From contig CBDFHN010000002.1 of NCBI GenBank assembly GCA_965247735.1, positions 4,030,001-4,094,000 on the forward strand: DNA of 64,000 nucleotides, read 5' to 3'. Numbering within the stretch: the first letter of the stretch is position 1; each line of letters starts with the position of its first letter. Below are positions 37,217 to 46,147 of the stretch, piece after piece. The position numbers and the translations under genes were made by a program. The DNA comes from JAOXRU01 sp965247735. GTDB lineage: Bacteria > Bacteroidota > Bacteroidia > Flavobacteriales > Flavobacteriaceae. The notes beneath the pieces were generated by a model that was not told where the DNA came from, did not search any database, and was given only the letters and a program-made list of their open reading frames with translations.

Positions 37217-38581
37217 ATGAAAAAAAATATGCTCATGCTATTGTCATTTGGCCTTTTGATAATTAGCTGTAAAACAGAAAAAGAGACTAAGAAAGAAGTT
37301 GTTGTTGCTGAAAAAAAAGAATTGCAATCCATTACCGAAATTTTGGAAACGGCAACCTTATATGAAGCCAATATCAGACAATATTCTCCTGAAGGAACTA
37401 TTGCGGCTTTTACAAAAGATATTCCTAAATTAAAAGCGCTGGGAATAGATATTATTTGGACAATGCCAATACATCCTATTGGAGTTAAAAAAAGAAAAGG
37501 AGAATTAGGGAGTTATTATTCTATCCAGGATTATAAAGCAATTAATCCTGAGTTTGGGAGTATTGCAGATTTTAAAGAAATGCTGAAAGTAGCACATGAT
37601 AACGGTATGTATATCATATTAGATTGGGTAGCAAATCATACTTCTTGGGATCATGATTGGGTAACAACACATCCTGATTATTATACAAAAAATAATAAGG
37701 GTGAAATGATAGCGCCTCATGATTGGACCGATGTTGCTGAGCTAGATTTTGATAATTTAGAACTTCATAAGGCAATGATTGCTGATATGAAGTTTTGGGT
37801 AGACTTAGGTGTAGATGGATTTAGATGTGATGTTGCTAGTGAGGTTCCTACTGTTTTTTGGGAAAAAGCAACAAAAGAGTTACAGGTAGATAAACCATTG
37901 TTAATGTTGGCAGAAGCAGAGAGCCCTGAATTGTTAGAAAATGCATTTGATATGCAATATGGATGGGAAACACACCATATTATGAATAGAATTGCAAGTG
38001 GTGAGCAAACCGTAAAAGCTTGGGATGACCATGTTTTAAAGATGGATAGCCTATTGCAAAAAGACGATTTTCATATGAACTTTACCACCAATCATGATGA
38101 AAACTCATGGAATGGTACGGTAAAAGAGCGTATGGGAGAGTCAGGGGAGCTTTTTGCTGCAATGAGTTATATAATACCTGGAATGCCGTTAATTTATAGT
38201 GGACAAGAATATGATATGGAGCATAGATTGTCCTTTTTTGGAAAAGATACTATTCCCAAAACAAAAAAGAAATACTTCGATTTGTATGTAAAACTGAATG
38301 CTTTAAAAGAAAACAATAAAGCATTACATGGAGCAAAAAATGCAGCATCTTATACTAGAATTGCAACATCAGAAGATGAAAAGGTTTTAGCGTTCAGTCG
38401 TAAGAAAGATGGAGATGAGGTAGTTTTTATTGGAAATATGACCAACAAAGAGGTTGAAGTAACGTTAGGTGACTTTTCTGGAGTATTTAAAGATTACTTA
38501 AACAATTCAGAAATAACTTTGTTAAAAGGAGAGACAGTAAAGTTAAAGCCTTGGCAACATTATGTGTTGGTAGCAGAATAA
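37217..38581 (+). CDS. GH13 alpha-amylase-family lipoprotein
   Basis: I take the ATG at 37217, which gives a proper lipoprotein signal (MKKNMLMLLSFGLLIISC, Cys18); the frame is open to an ATG at 37193 that adds eight residues. The 454-residue protein has a GH13 barrel starting LYEANIRQYSPEGT, with Asp205 (DGFRCD), Glu233 (LAEAE) and Asp294 (TNHDEN) as catalytic residues, and a short C-terminal beta domain ending KPWQHYVLVAE. The sequence after the cysteine (KTEKETKKE) is lysine-rich and lacks the acidic export signal, so it may face the periplasm (inference). It is the last gene of the operon. Its final 35 codons and terminator recur in damaged form at 49472-49625. Confidence 0.92.
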   Translation: MKKNMLMLLSFGLLIISCKTEKETKKEVVVAEKKELQSITEILETATLYEANIRQYSPEGTIAAFTKDIPKLKALGIDIIWTMPIHPIGVKKRKGELGSYYSIQDYKAINPEFGSIADFKEMLKVAHDNGMYIILDWVANHTSWDHDWVTTHPDYYTKNNKGEMIAPHDWTDVAELDFDNLELHKAMIADMKFWVDLGVDGFRCDVASEVPTVFWEKATKELQVDKPLLMLAEAESPELLENAFDMQYGWETHHIMNRIASGEQTVKAWDDHVLKMDSLLQKDDFHMNFTTNHDENSWNGTVKERMGESGELFAAMSYIIPGMPLIYSGQEYDMEHRLSFFGKDTIPKTKKKYFDLYVKLNALKENNKALHGAKNAASYTRIATSEDEKVLAFSRKKDGDEVVFIGNMTNKEVEVTLGDFSGVFKDYLNNSEITLLKGETVKLKPWQHYVLVAE

Positions 38582-38605
38582 AAACATAAGTTTTGTTAAT
38601 TTTTG

Positions 38606-38641
38606 AAACTCTCCATCGGGAAACTGATGGGGAGTTTTTTT
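38606..38641 (+). terminator. Terminator of the maltodextrin operon
   Basis: A 12-base stem with one G-U pair (AAACTCTCCATC, 38606-38617, and GATGGGGAGTTT, 38626-38637), an 8-base loop and a T run to 38641 lie 25 bases after the stop codon. The same hairpin, with the same loop, is repeated at 49594-49625. Confidence 0.9.
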
Positions 38642-38861
38642 ATGGAATATGATGTATGTTTAGATCTGGAGGTTTGTATAATGACAAGACAAGCTGTAAT
38701 ATAGATTTATAGATAAAAACGCCGTTAATAGTCTATAATTGAATGCAGTCTAGACCAGTCAAATTACTAATTAGTTTTTTTTTACTTTATTTGCGCCTTA
38801 ATAATTTATTTAAATTACCTTAACCTTAATTGTGAACAACCCTTATTAGCTTAACTTTTTT

Positions 38862-39416
38862 ATGAATTCAAAAGATTTAAAAATACTAGAGAAACTTAAG
38901 GCTGGAAACCCTTCTGGTTATAAAGAGTTATTTGATTCATATTATATGCCTTTAAGTATTTACTCTTTAAAATATTGTGATTCGTTTGAATTAGCCGAAG
39001 ACATAGTTCAAGATTTATTTGTCAAATTTTGGGATGAAAAAATATATATGAAGCTTGATGGAGTTATTAGTCCTTATCTTTTTAAGTCAGTAAAAAATAA
39101 TACGCTACAGGCTATCAAGAAAAACTCAAAATACCGTTTTGAAGAAATAGAAGATGAGATTAATAAACTGATGGAAGATGAAGTTGTGGATATTACAGTT
39201 ATTGAAGCCGATAGGGAGAAACTATACAAAGAAATAGAAGCCTTACCATTAAAAAGTAAAGAGGTTTTCAAAGCAATTGTTTTAGATAACTTAAAATATA
39301 AGGAAGTCGCCTTAAAATTTGATATATCTGTTAACACTGTTAAAACACATTACTCAAGAGCACTAAAACAATTAAGAAAATCTTTGGACACAATAATTAT
39401 TTTACTTTTAATTTAA
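38862..39416 (+). CDS. ECF-type RNA polymerase sigma factor (FecI/RpoE-like)
   Basis: The 184-residue protein has sigma region 2 (LFDSYYMPLSIYSLKYCDSF, ELAEDIVQDLFVKFWD, about 22-62) and region 4 (ALPLKSKEVFKAIVLDNLKY and the helix-turn-helix KEVALKFDISVNTVKTHYSR, about 125-172). There is no extra domain. A FecR-type anti-sigma gene follows 67 bases later and an STN-containing SusC after that, the standard trans-envelope signalling set of Bacteroidota. It should direct polymerase to the susCD promoter of this locus when the transporter binds ligand. The 220 bases upstream contain TTTATTTGC (about 38786-38797), a poor -7 match; no clear -33 was seen. Confidence 0.93.
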   Translation: MNSKDLKILEKLKAGNPSGYKELFDSYYMPLSIYSLKYCDSFELAEDIVQDLFVKFWDEKIYMKLDGVISPYLFKSVKNNTLQAIKKNSKYRFEEIEDEINKLMEDEVVDITVIEADREKLYKEIEALPLKSKEVFKAIVLDNLKYKEVALKFDISVNTVKTHYSRALKQLRKSLDTIIILLLI

Positions 39417-39483
39417 AAAGAATAGTTAATTTCTGTCACCCATTTTAATCTTTTGTTATATGTATAGTATAAGAAGATTAGTA

Positions 39484-40686
39484 ATGAATAAAATTAGCAC
39501 ACATATCTTAAGTCTCTTTTCGGCTTATACTTCAAATGAGATAACAGAAGAAGAACTTCAAGTCTTAGAACAATGGATTAATAAAAGTTATGAAAACAAG
39601 CAGCTTTTTTCTGAGTACTTGCATTTTTACAAAAAATCAAGAAGAATAGGATTAATTGAAAACATGGACCAGGATAAAGCTTGGAGCAGTATAATATTAC
39701 AATTGCAGAAGCCTTTAAGCCGTATTCCTACAGTTGAGAAAGAAACGTTCAAAACTAAATATGTAAAATGGAAGCCAAATATTTTGAAGTATGCGGCAGT
39801 TATAATTTTGTTTTTTGGAATAGGTTATTTATTTCAAAACGCTTACTTTATTAATGGGTCGGCTATTGATATTCCGGAAGATAGTATTACCCTGCAATTA
39901 GAAAATGGTAATATAGAAGTTATTACTGAGGAAGATAGAACTAAAGTAATCTATTCAGAAGGTAATATTGTTGGAACTAAAAAAGGTGATAAGTTAATTT
40001 ATAATAACAAGAATATAAATAAAACATTAGTTTACCATACCTTAACTGTGCCTTATGGCAAACGTTTTGAAATTGAATTATCTGATGGTACTAATGTTCA
40101 TTTAAATGCAGGTACATCGCTAAAATATCCAGTAAAATTTATAGAAGGTAAAAACCGACAGATATTTTTAAACGGAGAAGCCTATTTTTCTGTTAGCAAA
40201 GACCCTAATCATCCATTTATAGTCAATACTGATGAACTAGATATAAGGGTGCTTGGAACAGAGTTTAATGTGTCTTCCTATCCAGAGGATCGAGAGATTA
40301 ATACGGTATTAATTGAAGGTGCTGTGAGTGTGTATAATAGTAAGAAACCTTATAATACAGAAAAAGCAATTACCTTAAAGCCTGGCTTTAGAGCATTATG
40401 GGGAAAAGACAGTAATGTCACAAAGGTTGAAAAAGTGGATACTGAAATGTATACAGCATGGATGAAAGGTAGCTTAGTCCTTAAAAAAGTTGCTTTTAAT
40501 AATATTTTAAAAAAGTTAGAACGGCAGTACAATGTAACTTTCATAAACAATAAGCAATCCTTAAACAATAGATATTTTACAGCTAGGTTTGATATTGAAG
40601 ATATTCATCTTGTAATGAAAAACTTAAGTCAGTATGCTTCATTTAGCTATGAGTTTAATGAAAATGAGATAATTATTAATCCTTAA
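39484..40686 (+). CDS. FecR-family anti-sigma factor
   Basis: I choose the ATG at 39484 (MNKISTHILSLFSAYTSNEI); an upstream in-frame ATG at 39460 adds MYSIRRLV and looks less likely. The 400-residue protein has a cytoplasmic N-terminal sigma-binding part (1-95), one membrane helix (about 101-118, LKYAAVIILFFGIGYLFQ), a periplasmic FecR domain (about 175-290, VPYGKRFEIELSDGTNVHLN, GEAYFSV, VLGTEFNVSSYP) and a C-terminal DUF4974/STN-like domain (about 330-400, FNNILKKLERQYNVTF). It should hold the ECF sigma factor inactive until the SusC transporter's STN domain signals from the outer membrane. Confidence 0.93.
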   Translation: MNKISTHILSLFSAYTSNEITEEELQVLEQWINKSYENKQLFSEYLHFYKKSRRIGLIENMDQDKAWSSIILQLQKPLSRIPTVEKETFKTKYVKWKPNILKYAAVIILFFGIGYLFQNAYFINGSAIDIPEDSITLQLENGNIEVITEEDRTKVIYSEGNIVGTKKGDKLIYNNKNINKTLVYHTLTVPYGKRFEIELSDGTNVHLNAGTSLKYPVKFIEGKNRQIFLNGEAYFSVSKDPNHPFIVNTDELDIRVLGTEFNVSSYPEDREINTVLIEGAVSVYNSKKPYNTEKAITLKPGFRALWGKDSNVTKVEKVDTEMYTAWMKGSLVLKKVAFNNILKKLERQYNVTFINNKQSLNNRYFTARFDIEDIHLVMKNLSQYASFSYEFNENEIIINP

Positions 40687-40705
40687 ATAAAAAATTATAT
40701 GACAA

Positions 40706-40828
40706 AAAACTAATTCAACTATTATTCAAAATTATTAAAATAATCATTTTATAGAGAATTAGTTTTCAAGTTAAAATGCTTGAAGAGTGATAAAAAAACC
40801 GGAAAATGCTAGAACATTCTCCGATTTT
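40706..40828 (+). terminator. Structured fecR-susC intergenic segment with attenuator-like hairpin
   Basis: Two structures fill this gap. One is an 11-base inverted repeat AAAACTAATTC / GAATTAGTTTT (40706-40716 and 40756-40766). The other is a hairpin CGGAAAATG / CATTCTCCG (40800-40808 and 40815-40823, one mismatch, 6-base loop) flanked by A and T runs, as in a terminator. It would end or weaken the sigma-fecR transcript before susC, leaving susC to a sigma-dependent promoter downstream of it. Function is inferred. Confidence 0.5.
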
Positions 40829-40878
40829 ATAAAGTGATTTAAATTTTTTTTAACCTAATTTAAAATCAATACAAAAGT

Positions 40879-43800
40879 ATGAAAAAATTCATTAATGGGG
40901 TATTCTTATATGATTGCTTCCCTAAAATAAGTTTAAAAATGAAACTTACTTCACTTTTTTTTATGATGTTTTTATTTCACATGAATGCGAATGACGTTTT
41001 AAGTCAGAATAAAAAAGTATCATTAAGTATGATAGAAGTGACTGTTGAGAGTGTTTTAAATGAAATAGAACGGAAAACAGATTTCAAGTTTTTATACGAA
41101 CAAAGTGTTTTTCAAACAGATAAAATTGTAAGTATTTCTGTAAAAAGAGAAAAACTATCACATATACTTGAAACACTATTTAAACATTCTAATGTTTCTA
41201 TCCTTTTTTTAGAAAAACAAGTTCATATAAAGACTGGAACAAGGTCTTTAAATGAAGGAAAAACTATTGGAAAAAATTTAGCACAACAAAAAGAAATTTC
41301 AGGAATAATTACCGATGAAAACGGAGATCCCCTGCCTGGTGCGAATATTATAGAAAAAGGGACTACCAATGGAACTCAAACAGATTTTGATGGGGAATTT
41401 TCTATTGAAGTTGCCGATTCTAATGCGGTTCTAATAATTTCATATTTAGGTTATACAACAAAAGAAGTTGTTGTAGATGGCAAAATCCAGATTAATATCC
41501 AAATGCAACCAGATTCATCTGGATTAGATGAAGTTGTTGTTGTCGGTTATACATCACAAGTAAAAGGAGAATTGACTGGAGCAGTTTCATCAGTTGATAT
41601 TAGTGAAGCTTTAAAAACTCCTGTTACAAATGCTGCAGAGGCATTGCAAGGTAGAACAACAGGAGTTACAGTAATTAATAACGGTAGACCAGGGTCTTCG
41701 CCAAAAGTAGTAATTAGAGGATTTGGGACAAGTAATAATACAAACCCTCTTTACATTATTGATGGTGTCCAAACTCTTGATGCTAATGTTTTAACAAGTA
41801 TAAATCCAAATGATATTGATCAAATGAATGTGTTGAAGGATGCTGCCGCTGCTATATATGGCGCAAGAGCGTCTAATGGAGTAGTAATTATTACTACTAA
41901 AAGCGGAGGATATAACATGGACAAGGCAAAAATGGACATTAATTTTTACACTGGCTTTGGGAAAGCAACCAATATTCCAGAGATGATGAATGCCCAACAG
42001 CATGGAAATTATGTGTTTAGTGCTTTAAGTAATGTAGGTGCTACAGTAACTCATCCACAATATGGTTCTGGATCATCAGCAGTTGTTCCAAACCAGCTCA
42101 TTGGAGTATCACGTATTGTATCTTATAACCCTGTTGTAAAAGAACCAGTTAGTGCTACTGTTACTCCTGGAGGAACAAATTGGATTGATGCCATTACAAG
42201 AAATGCAGTAGTCAGAAACATGTCATTGGCGTTACAAAATGGAACCAAATCGGGGAAATATTATATGTCAATTAATTACCTGGATCAAGAAGGACTGTAT
42301 ATAAATACTGGTTTTAAACAAGTTGGAGTGGTTTTAAATTCAGAGTTTAAATTAAATGAGTACATAACAATAGGAGAACACATGAACCTAAGTTATTCAA
42401 AGACACAAGCTAATGAAGGCGGTTCAATAATCAATGTTGCTCAAAGAACAAATCCATTAATCCCAGTTTATGATGATAATGGAAATTTTGGTGGTAATTA
42501 TTCAAATTCTGCAGGTTTAGGTAATACAAATAGTCCTTTTGCAATGCTATCAAGACAAAAAGATGACTATGGTAAAATAATGAGAGTTCTAGGCGATGTA
42601 TACTTAAGTGCTAGATTATATGATGGACTTACTTTTAAAACTAATTTGGGAGGAACTCTTGAGTCAGGTGATAATAGGTATTTCAGTGCTTTAGATCCTG
42701 AAAACAGTGAGCCAAGCACAATAAACACATTAAATGTTTGGGATAATTCTAGATATAGCTGGGTTTGGTCCAATACCTTAAACTATAAAAAGTCGTTCGG
42801 AGATCATAAAATAGATGTATTAGCGGGTGTAGAATCAGTTAAAAATTGGAGTGCATTTAAAAGGGTGTCTCGCTCAGACTTTTTGTTTGAAAATAAAGAT
42901 TATTATACTCTGAATAGTGGATCAGGAGCATTTGATTTAACATCGGTAGGTGAAAGTTCAAGTTCGTTGTTTTCTGTTTTTGGAAATATAAATTATTCTT
43001 ATAAAGGTAAATATTTAGCAACCATAACAGTACGTAGAGATAAATCTTCTAGGTTTTCAGGAGATAACCAATATGGTACTTTTCCATCAGCAAGTGCTGG
43101 TTGGTATGTTAGTAAGGAAGACTTTTTCCCTTCTGAAGGGCTTGTAAATAGTTTAAAAATAAGAGCTTCTTATGGTGAGCTTGGAAATCAAACACTTCCA
43201 TTAGCGAATCCTACAAGAAATATTTCTGTTTTATCCGAATCACTAGCAGATTATTCTTTTGATGGATCTTCTATTACTGCTGGAGCATATTTGCAGAATA
43301 TTGGAAATCCAGATTTAGAATGGGAAACTAGTATAACTAAAAATTTAGGATTTGATTTTGGATTTTTCGATAGTAAATTAGGATTAACGTTGGATGTTTT
43401 TGAAATTACTACAGATAAATTAGTAGTGCAAAATACAGGAGAATTTGGTACAACAGCACCAGATGCTACTCCACCGTTATTTAATTTAGGCTCTATTGAA
43501 AATACTGGTTTTGAAATAACTTTGGGTTATAATAATGAGACCGATTCTGGTTGGTCTTATGGAGCAAATCTGAACCTCTCTAGTTATAAAAATGAATTCA
43601 CAAAAATGAGTGGTGCATTTATGCCAGGATCTAGGTTTAGAAACGGAACACTTACGAGATCTGAAGTAGGGCAACCAATATCTTCATTTTATGGAAGAGT
43701 TGTAGAAGGAGTATTTAATTCTGAAGCTGAAGTTTCAGCAGCGGCAGACCAAGGGTTTTCCATTCCAGCAGCTGGAGTAGGAAGATTACGTTATAAAGAT

Positions 43801-44352
43801 GTTGACAACAATGGACTAATCGATGATAATGATAGGGATTATATTGGTAGTCCGCATGCTGATTTTACATATGGATTAAGCCTAAACTCTGCATATAAAG
43901 GTTTTGATATATCTCTATTTCTCATAGGTTCTCAAGGAAATGATTTAATAAACTATGAGCGGTTATTTTCTGATTTTCCAACATTTTTCAATACAAATAG
44001 AAGTACTCGTTTGTTAAACGCTTGGACACCTGAAAATCACTCTGATATTCCAGCAGTTGGCCCATCAATAGTAAATTCTGAAGATTCTCCAAGCTCTTAC
44101 TATGTGGAAGATGGATCTTATTTAAGACTAAAAAACTTACAGATAGGCTATACGTTTGCAAATACAATTTCCGATAAAATTGGCATAGAGTCATTTAGAC
44201 TTTATATACAGGGAACAAATTTATTTACTATTACTGGTTATGAAGGGATGGATCCAGAAGTAAGTTCAGGAAGTAATTTAAATATAGGTATTGATAGTGG
44301 TAACTATCCAAGTTCACAAATTTTTACAATCGGAGCTAACATAAAACTTTAA
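40879..44352 (+). CDS. SusC/RagA-family transporter with STN signalling domain
   Basis: This 1157-residue protein is the longest SusC here because of an N-terminal STN domain (about 47-112, VSLSMIEVTVESVLNEIERK, then KLSHILETLF). After it come a CarboxypepD_reg-like domain (about 134-215, ISGIITDENGDPLPGANIIE), a TonB-box-like DEVVVVGYT near 220, a plug (TTGVTVINNGRPGSSPKVVI, PLYIIDGVQ) and the barrel. The start fits the flavobacterial pattern in which a KISLKMKLTSLFF signal follows a short N-terminal extension. The STN domain should touch the FecR protein in the periplasm, linking ligand uptake to sigma release. susD follows after 4 bases. Confidence 0.95.
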   Translation: MKKFINGVFLYDCFPKISLKMKLTSLFFMMFLFHMNANDVLSQNKKVSLSMIEVTVESVLNEIERKTDFKFLYEQSVFQTDKIVSISVKREKLSHILETLFKHSNVSILFLEKQVHIKTGTRSLNEGKTIGKNLAQQKEISGIITDENGDPLPGANIIEKGTTNGTQTDFDGEFSIEVADSNAVLIISYLGYTTKEVVVDGKIQINIQMQPDSSGLDEVVVVGYTSQVKGELTGAVSSVDISEALKTPVTNAAEALQGRTTGVTVINNGRPGSSPKVVIRGFGTSNNTNPLYIIDGVQTLDANVLTSINPNDIDQMNVLKDAAAAIYGARASNGVVIITTKSGGYNMDKAKMDINFYTGFGKATNIPEMMNAQQHGNYVFSALSNVGATVTHPQYGSGSSAVVPNQLIGVSRIVSYNPVVKEPVSATVTPGGTNWIDAITRNAVVRNMSLALQNGTKSGKYYMSINYLDQEGLYINTGFKQVGVVLNSEFKLNEYITIGEHMNLSYSKTQANEGGSIINVAQRTNPLIPVYDDNGNFGGNYSNSAGLGNTNSPFAMLSRQKDDYGKIMRVLGDVYLSARLYDGLTFKTNLGGTLESGDNRYFSALDPENSEPSTINTLNVWDNSRYSWVWSNTLNYKKSFGDHKIDVLAGVESVKNWSAFKRVSRSDFLFENKDYYTLNSGSGAFDLTSVGESSSSLFSVFGNINYSYKGKYLATITVRRDKSSRFSGDNQYGTFPSASAGWYVSKEDFFPSEGLVNSLKIRASYGELGNQTLPLANPTRNISVLSESLADYSFDGSSITAGAYLQNIGNPDLEWETSITKNLGFDFGFFDSKLGLTLDVFEITTDKLVVQNTGEFGTTAPDATPPLFNLGSIENTGFEITLGYNNETDSGWSYGANLNLSSYKNEFTKMSGAFMPGSRFRNGTLTRSEVGQPISSFYGRVVEGVFNSEAEVSAAADQGFSIPAAGVGRLRYKDVDNNGLIDDNDRDYIGSPHADFTYGLSLNSAYKGFDISLFLIGSQGNDLINYERLFSDFPTFFNTNRSTRLLNAWTPENHSDIPAVGPSIVNSEDSPSSYYVEDGSYLRLKNLQIGYTFANTISDKIGIESFRLYIQGTNLFTITGYEGMDPEVSSGSNLNIGIDSGNYPSSQIFTIGANIKL

Positions 44353-44356
44353 TATT

Positions 44357-46063
44357 ATGAAAAATAAAATAATTTGCGTTATTATGCTAATTGGTGTATT
44401 AGCATGTAGTGATGATTTTACAGATATACCTGCTGTAGGGGCGTTGAGCGATGAAGCTTTGTTGAACGAAACTGGTGTAAACTTATTACTTACAGGAGCG
44501 TATTCCCTTTTAGATGGTGTTAGGAATAACCAAGGTGCATCAGATTGGGTAACAAGTGGTGATAACTGGTGGTTTGATGTATTGTCTGATGATGCCCATA
44601 AAGGGAGTACCGATGGTGATCAATCTGCGCTATACGCTTTAGAAGTTTATAATTGGACTTCTGGAAATTCATATGTTTTGGCGAAATGGAGAGCACTTTA
44701 TGCAGGTGTAAACAGAGCAAATGCAGCCATTAATTTGATTGGAAAAATAGATGAAGGCGATTTTTCTGCTCAATTGGCAGAGGCTAGGTTTTTAAGAGCA
44801 CATTTCAATTTTGAACTTTCAAAAATATGGGAAAATGTTGCTTTTATATCTTCTGAAAATCATTTAGATAATGACTTTAATCAACCCAATTCAACAAATA
44901 TTTGGGTGCAAGTGGAAGATGATTTAAATTATGCAATTGAAAACTTGCCAGCAACACAAGCGGAGGTTGGAAGACCAACATCTTGGACGGCTAAAGCATT
45001 TTTAGGGAAAGCCAAAGTTTTTCAAAAAAGTTTTGGTCCAGCGTTAGTTATTTTCAAAGATATTATTACTAGTGGACCATACTCGCTAATAAACGAGTTC
45101 GGAAATAATTTTAGATATGCTGGAGATAATAGTTCGGAATCAATTTTCGCGATACAATTTACACCAGATTCTAAAAATTCGTTGAATGGTAATAGAGGTT
45201 ATATATTGAATTATCCAGTAGGTACTCCTCAAGATTGCTGTGGTTTTTTACAACCAACACAAGATTTAGTAAACGCATATCAAACAGATGCTTCTGGTTT
45301 ACCATTATTAGACACGTTTAATGCACCCGGAAATGATGTAGCAAATGATTACGGAATTACTTCAGCTGATTCTTTCACACCGCATACAGGAACTTTAGAT
45401 CCTAGATTGGATTATACAGTTGGAAGAAGAGGTTTAGATTGGAATGGATATGGAATGATGGTTGGTAAAGATAGAATTAGAGCCAATTTTAGTGATATTT
45501 CAGGACCATATCTATCTAAAAAATTTATAATTTATAACGGAGAAACTGAAAATATTGGTACAGGATCTTGGGGGCAAATTAACTCTGGAGTTAATTATCA
45601 TATTATGAGATATGCAGATCTATTATTATTGGCAGCTGAAGCAGCAGCTGAAACCAATGAGATAGCTACTGCATTATCATATGTAAATATGATCAGAAAT
45701 AGAGCAAAAACTTCTACATACCAAGAAGCTATTGATTCTGATGGAAATTTACTAGGCGTTGATGCTGCCAATTATTTAATTGAGCCATACGCTTCATTTA
45801 CAGACCAAGAACATGCATTAAAAGCCGTTCGTTTTGAGCGTAGATTAGAATTAGCAATGGAAGGGCATAGATTGTTTGATGTTAACAGGTATAATGATGG
45901 TGCGGATATTATGAATTCATATTTTAGTAATGAATCTAGAGTAATAACTTCATTTTCAGGCAAATCGAGTCCTTATGTATCAGGTAAGCACAACAGGTTT
46001 CCAATACCATTAACAGCAATTGATTTAAGTGAGAATATCTTAACGCAAAATCCGAACTACTAA
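44357..46063 (+). CDS. SusD/RagB-family outer-membrane lipoprotein
   Basis: This 568-residue protein has lipobox GVLAC (Cys17) followed by SDDFTD, which fits the Ser-Asp-Asp surface-export signal known from Flavobacterium. SusD marks include YAGVNRANAAINLI (about 115 on), AQLAEARFLRAHFNFELSKI, WTAKAFLGKAKVFQKSF, MRYADLLLLAAEAAAET and ERRLELAMEGHRLFDVNRY near the C-terminus, ending NRFPIPLTAIDLSENILTQN plus two residues. Ligand is unknown, since no hydrolase is encoded in this locus. A strong terminator follows. Confidence 0.95.
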   Translation: MKNKIICVIMLIGVLACSDDFTDIPAVGALSDEALLNETGVNLLLTGAYSLLDGVRNNQGASDWVTSGDNWWFDVLSDDAHKGSTDGDQSALYALEVYNWTSGNSYVLAKWRALYAGVNRANAAINLIGKIDEGDFSAQLAEARFLRAHFNFELSKIWENVAFISSENHLDNDFNQPNSTNIWVQVEDDLNYAIENLPATQAEVGRPTSWTAKAFLGKAKVFQKSFGPALVIFKDIITSGPYSLINEFGNNFRYAGDNSSESIFAIQFTPDSKNSLNGNRGYILNYPVGTPQDCCGFLQPTQDLVNAYQTDASGLPLLDTFNAPGNDVANDYGITSADSFTPHTGTLDPRLDYTVGRRGLDWNGYGMMVGKDRIRANFSDISGPYLSKKFIIYNGETENIGTGSWGQINSGVNYHIMRYADLLLLAAEAAAETNEIATALSYVNMIRNRAKTSTYQEAIDSDGNLLGVDAANYLIEPYASFTDQEHALKAVRFERRLELAMEGHRLFDVNRYNDGADIMNSYFSNESRVITSFSGKSSPYVSGKHNRFPIPLTAIDLSENILTQNPNY

Positions 46064-46081
46064 GCTTTTAATTCTTTTGTA

Positions 46082-46118
46082 AACTAAGCAGAGTATTTGT
46101 TAAATACTCTGTTTAGTT
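46082..46118 (+). terminator. Terminator between susD and the FG-GAP lipoprotein gene
   Basis: A 17-base stem with one G-U pair (46082-46098 with 46102-46118; core CAGAGTATTT / AAATACTCTG) and a 3-base loop lies 18 bases after the susD stop. It is followed by a T-rich stretch. It may make expression of the next gene lower than or separate from susCD. Confidence 0.85.
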
Positions 46119-46147
46119 GTTTTGTATACTAACGAACTATTACTATA

